The notes beneath the pieces were generated by a model, which had not been told where the DNA came from, searched no databases, and was given only the letters and a program-made list of their open reading frames with translations. Positions 13,284 through 16,105 of a DNA stretch of 16,105 nt are shown one piece after another; within the stretch, counting starts at the first letter, position 1; the number at the start of each line of letters is the position of its first letter. Location of the stretch: positions 1 to 16,105 of the forward strand of contig DJOI01000042.1 of assembly GCA_002439605.1 (NCBI GenBank). Reading direction: 5' to 3'. The translations under genes were made by a program, and so were the position numbers. This stretch comes from Candidatus Segatella mututuai (GTDB lineage Bacteria > Bacteroidota > Bacteroidia > Bacteroidales > Bacteroidaceae).

Positions 13284-15398
13284 ATGGCAAATCGCGATTT
13301 ACATTTGACACGTAATATCGGTATCATGGCTCACATCGATGCCGGTAAGACTACAACGTCTGAGCGTATCTTGTTCTACACAGGTAAGACTCACAAAATT
13401 GGTGAGGTGCATGATGGTGCTGCTACCATGGACTGGATGGCTCAGGAGCAGGAGCGTGGTATCACCATTACCTCTGCTGCGACAACTTGTAACTGGAATT
13501 ATCTTGGCAAATCTTACAAGATTAACTTGATTGATACTCCGGGACACGTTGACTTTACTGCTGAGGTGGAGCGTTCGCTCCGTGTGCTTGATGGTGCTGT
13601 TGCTACATATTCTGCAGCTGATGGCGTACAGCCACAGTCTGAGACTGTATGGCGCCAGGCTGATAAGTACAATGTACCTCGTATTGGTTATGTAAACAAG
13701 ATGGACCGTTCTGGCGCAGACTTCTTCGAGACTGTACAGCAGATGAAGGATATCTTGGGTGCTAATCCAATTGCTATTCAGATTCCTATTGGCGCAGAGG
13801 AGAACTTCAAGGGTGTAGTTGACCTCATCAAGATGAAGGCTATCCTTTGGCATGATGAGACTATGGGCGCTGAGTACGAAGTTGACGAAATTCCTGCAGA
13901 CTTGGCGGACGAGGCAGCTGAGTGGCGCGATAAGTTGCTCGAGGGTGCTGCTAACTTCGACGATGAGGTGATGGAGCTTTATCTTGATGGTAAGGACATT
14001 CCTGAGGAGAAGATTCTTGCAGCCATCCGTAAGGGCTGTATCGCTATGGAGTGCTGTCCAATGTTGCTGGGCTCTTCTTATAAGAACAAGGGTGTCCAGC
14101 CATTGCTCGACTATGTTTGTGCGTTCTTGCCTTCACCAATGGATACTCCTAATATCGTTGGCACGAACCCAGATACTGAGGAAGAAGAGGATCGCAAGCC
14201 TTCGGAGGATGAGCCTACCGCAGCTCTTGCATTCAAGATCGCCACTGATCCATTCATGGGTCGCTTGGTGTTCTTCCGCGTTTATTCTGGCAAGGTCGTT
14301 GCTGGCTCTTATGTTTACAACCCACGTTCTCGCAAGCGTGAGCGCATCAGCCGTTTGTTCCAGATGAACTCTAAGCAGGAAATCCCTATGGAGTCTATCG
14401 ACGCTGGTGATATCGGCGCAGGTGTAGGTTTCAAGGATATCCGTACAGGTGATACACTCTGCGATGAGGATCATCCTATTGTGTTGGAGTCTATGACATT
14501 CCCAGACACTGTGATCTCTATCGCAGTGGAGCCTAAGAGCCAGGCCGACATCGCCAAGATGGACAATGGTCTCGCTAAGTTGGCTGAGGAGGATCCAACC
14601 TTCACCGTTCGTACCGACGAGCAGAGTGGTCAGACCATTATCTCTGGTATGGGTGAGCTCCACTTGGATATCATCATCGACCGTCTGAAGCGTGAGTTCA
14701 AGGTGGAGTGTAACCAGGGTAAGCCTCAGGTTAACTACAAGGAGGCTATTACCAAGACAGCTCAGAGCCGTGAAACTTATAAGAAGCAGTCTGGTGGTCG
14801 TGGTAAGTTCGCTTGCATCGATGTTACCATTGGTCCTAAGGACGAGGATTACAAGGATGGCGATTTGCAGTTTATCAACGAGGTGAAGGGTGGTAACATT
14901 CCTAAGGAATTCATTCCATCTGTACAGAAGGGCTTCGCTGATTGTTTGTCTAACGGTGTACTTGGTGGCTTCCCAATGACTGGCTTGAAGGTAACTTTGA
15001 CTGATGGTAGCTTCCACCCAGTTGACTCTGACCAGTTGTCGTTCGAGCTCGTTGCTCACCAAGCATTCAAGGTACTTTGCCCTAAAGCCGGTCCTGTTTT
15101 GATGGAGCCTATCATGAAGGTAGAGGTGGTTACTCCAGAGGAGAACATGGGTGATGTAATCGGTGACTTGAACAAGCGTCGTGGTCTTGTGCAGGGTATG
15201 GAAGAGGCTCGTAGCGGTGCTCGTATCGTGAAAGCCATGGTTCCATTGGCAGAGATGTTCGGTTATGTAACAGCTTTGCGTACCATCACTTCTGGTCGTG
15301 CTACAAGTTCAATGGAGTATGATCACCACGCACCACTTTCCGCAACTATTGCTAAACAGGTGTTGGAGGAAGTTAAGGGGCATGCAGAATTGCTCTAA
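13284..15398 (+). CDS. fusA: Elongation factor G
   Basis: EF-G is the GTPase that drives translocation of tRNA and mRNA on the ribosome and, with RRF, recycles ribosomes. The 704-residue product has all GTPase motifs: G1 AHIDAGKTT (16-24), G2 RGITI (58-62, T61), G3 DTPGH (84-88, with H88 as the catalytic histidine), G4 NKMD (138-141) and G5 SSYKNKG (264-270). Domain II follows at about 310-400, III at about 410-485, domain IV at about 486-610 with the tip sequence DGSFHPVDSDQ, and V to the end. This is the canonical form in the str locus, not the divergent FusA2-type paralogue known in Bacteroides, because the GTPase centre is intact. rpsG lies 24 bp upstream. No tuf gene follows; the next gene is rpsJ. 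Confidence 0.99.
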   Translation: MANRDLHLTRNIGIMAHIDAGKTTTSERILFYTGKTHKIGEVHDGAATMDWMAQEQERGITITSAATTCNWNYLGKSYKINLIDTPGHVDFTAEVERSLRVLDGAVATYSAADGVQPQSETVWRQADKYNVPRIGYVNKMDRSGADFFETVQQMKDILGANPIAIQIPIGAEENFKGVVDLIKMKAILWHDETMGAEYEVDEIPADLADEAAEWRDKLLEGAANFDDEVMELYLDGKDIPEEKILAAIRKGCIAMECCPMLLGSSYKNKGVQPLLDYVCAFLPSPMDTPNIVGTNPDTEEEEDRKPSEDEPTAALAFKIATDPFMGRLVFFRVYSGKVVAGSYVYNPRSRKRERISRLFQMNSKQEIPMESIDAGDIGAGVGFKDIRTGDTLCDEDHPIVLESMTFPDTVISIAVEPKSQADIAKMDNGLAKLAEEDPTFTVRTDEQSGQTIISGMGELHLDIIIDRLKREFKVECNQGKPQVNYKEAITKTAQSRETYKKQSGGRGKFACIDVTIGPKDEDYKDGDLQFINEVKGGNIPKEFIPSVQKGFADCLSNGVLGGFPMTGLKVTLTDGSFHPVDSDQLSFELVAHQAFKVLCPKAGPVLMEPIMKVEVVTPEENMGDVIGDLNKRRGLVQGMEEARSGARIVKAMVPLAEMFGYVTALRTITSGRATSSMEYDHHAPLSATIAKQVLEEVKGHAELL

Positions 15399-15415
15399 TA
15401 ATGAAATAAAGGTAA

Positions 15416-15464
15416 GAAGAGGCGCTGTTTAGCGAATGACTCTTAAACAGCGTACCTCCTCTTC
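15416..15464 (+). promoter_or_regulatory. Long RNA stem-loop between fusA and rpsJ, candidate ribosomal-protein leader
   Basis: GAAGAGG (15416-15422) pairs with CCTCTTC (15458-15464), and CGCTGTTTA (15423-15431) pairs with TAAACAGCG (15444-15452). This makes a 16-bp helix broken only by a five-base bulge (TACCT) on the 3' side and capped by a 12-base loop. Because CCTC occurs twice in the 3' arm, the lower stem can also pair in a shifted register. No T-run follows, so it is not an intrinsic terminator. It ends 39 nt before the rpsJ start, where E. coli has its L4-bound S10 leader. The role here is inferred. Confidence 0.72.
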
Positions 15465-15503
15465 CATTAGACTATAAAATCATATTAATAACTTAATTTA
15501 AAA

Positions 15504-15809
15504 ATGAGTCAGAAAATCAGAATTAAGCTGAAATCTTACGACCACCAGTTGGTTGACAAGTCAGCTGAGAAAATTGTGAAGGCTGTAAAGGCAACAGGTG
15601 CTATTGTTAGCGGGCCTATTCCATTGCCAACTCACAAGCGTATTTTTACTGTAAACCGCAGTACTTTCGTAAACAAGAAGTCTCGCGAGCAGTTCCAACT
15701 CTCAGATTTCAAGCGTCTCATCGACATCTATAGCTCGACAGCTAAGACCGTAGATGCATTGATGAAGCTTGAATTGCCAAGTGGTGTAGAAGTAGAAATC
15801 AAAGTCTAA
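15504..15809 (+). CDS. rpsJ: 30S ribosomal protein S10 (also NusE)
   Basis: S10 is a 30S head protein and, as NusE, joins NusB and NusG in antitermination and in coupling transcription to translation. The 101-residue product is full length. It starts MSQKIRIKLKSYDHQLVD, contains the conserved loop SGPIPLPTHKRIFTVNRS (36-53) and REQFQLSDFKRLIDI (61-75), and ends LPSGVEVEIKV. The ATG follows AATTTAAAA with no Shine-Dalgarno motif. A 105-bp gap with a strong stem-loop separates it from fusA; rplC begins 20 bp after its stop, so it is the first gene of the S10-type ribosomal protein cluster. No separate promoter with a good TAnnTTTG box is visible in the gap, so it may be transcribed from the rpsL promoter. 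Confidence 0.99.
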   Translation: MSQKIRIKLKSYDHQLVDKSAEKIVKAVKATGAIVSGPIPLPTHKRIFTVNRSTFVNKKSREQFQLSDFKRLIDIYSSTAKTVDALMKLELPSGVEVEIKV

Positions 15810-15829
15810 TTATCAAAAATTAAATTGAA

Positions 15830-16105
15830 ATGCCAGGATTAATTGGAAGAAAAATCGGAATGACATCCGTTTTCAGTGCCGACGGTAAGAATATTCCGTG
15901 CACTGTTATCGAAGTAGGTCCTTGTGTTGTAACCCAGGTTAAGACCGTAGAGAAAGATGGTTACAAGGCTTATCAGTTAGGTTTCGGTGAGGCGAAGGAG
16001 AAACGTACTTCTCAGCCTATGATGGGAATCTTCAAGAAGGCAGGCACAACACCTAAGAAGCACTTGGCCGAGTTCAAGTTTGATGAGGAGTACAACCTCG
16101 GTGAC
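15830..16105 (+). CDS. rplC: 50S ribosomal protein L3, 5' part (runs off the window)
   Basis: The first 92 codons of L3 are present, in frame to the last base. L3 binds near the 3' end of 23S rRNA and is among the first proteins to start 50S assembly; its central loop approaches the peptidyl transferase centre. The product starts MPGLIGRKIGMTSVFSADGK, continues IPCTVIEVGPCVVTQVKT and YKAYQLGFGEAKEKRTSQP, and is cut at a GKAGT-like region (MMGIFKKAGTTPKKHLAEF). It begins 20 bp after rpsJ, the usual order of the S10 operon. The 3' part, including the conserved central loop, lies outside the window. Confidence 0.97.
   Translation, partial: MPGLIGRKIGMTSVFSADGKNIPCTVIEVGPCVVTQVKTVEKDGYKAYQLGFGEAKEKRTSQPMMGIFKKAGTTPKKHLAEFKFDEEYNLGD

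Noticed and set aside
14133..15062. 309-residue antisense frame under fusA
   Set aside because: It is entirely opposite the conserved EF-G coding sequence and shows no protein family pattern.

Overview
The window is a piece of chromosome from a Bacteroidales bacterium, most likely Prevotella or a close relative (Prevotellaceae). This rests on four things. The RpoB, RpoC, S12 and EF-G sequences have a Bacteroidetes character. The promoters have the Bacteroidetes form TTTG-N20-TAnnTTTG. Gene starts are A-rich with no Shine-Dalgarno motif. One exported protein has a modular make-up and a 'GIYIVKGRK'-type C-terminus common in Prevotella. The assignment is from memory of these families, not from a search.

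Layout from left to right: (1) 18-8193 holds rpoB and rpoC, encoding the two large RNA polymerase subunits, followed by a perfect 14-bp terminator hairpin. (2) 8194-11501 is an accessory segment on the opposite strand. It carries a 781-residue exported protein and, directly downstream, a 64-residue acidic protein. The two sit between inverted copies of a 26-bp sequence (24/26 identical). Upstream of the large gene is a striking array of four 19-bp palindromes repeating at exactly 21 bp. (3) 11502-11822 encodes a small DUF3467 protein with its own excellent promoter, followed by a terminator. (4) 12104-16105 is the str/S10 ribosomal region: a promoter, then rpsL (S12), rpsG (S7), fusA (EF-G), rpsJ (S10) and the start of rplC (L3), all on the plus strand. 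Two intercistronic gaps, before rpsG and before rpsJ, contain clear RNA hairpins that are not terminators and look like control elements.

The housekeeping genes build the transcription and translation machinery. The resistance-determining positions I could place in RpoB and S12 are wild type. The parts that deserve a second look are the accessory module between rpoC and the DUF3467 gene, the helically phased palindrome array, the 26-bp inverted repeat pair, and the structured leaders before rpsG and rpsJ. I saw no tRNA, rRNA, CRISPR array, transposase or integrase.
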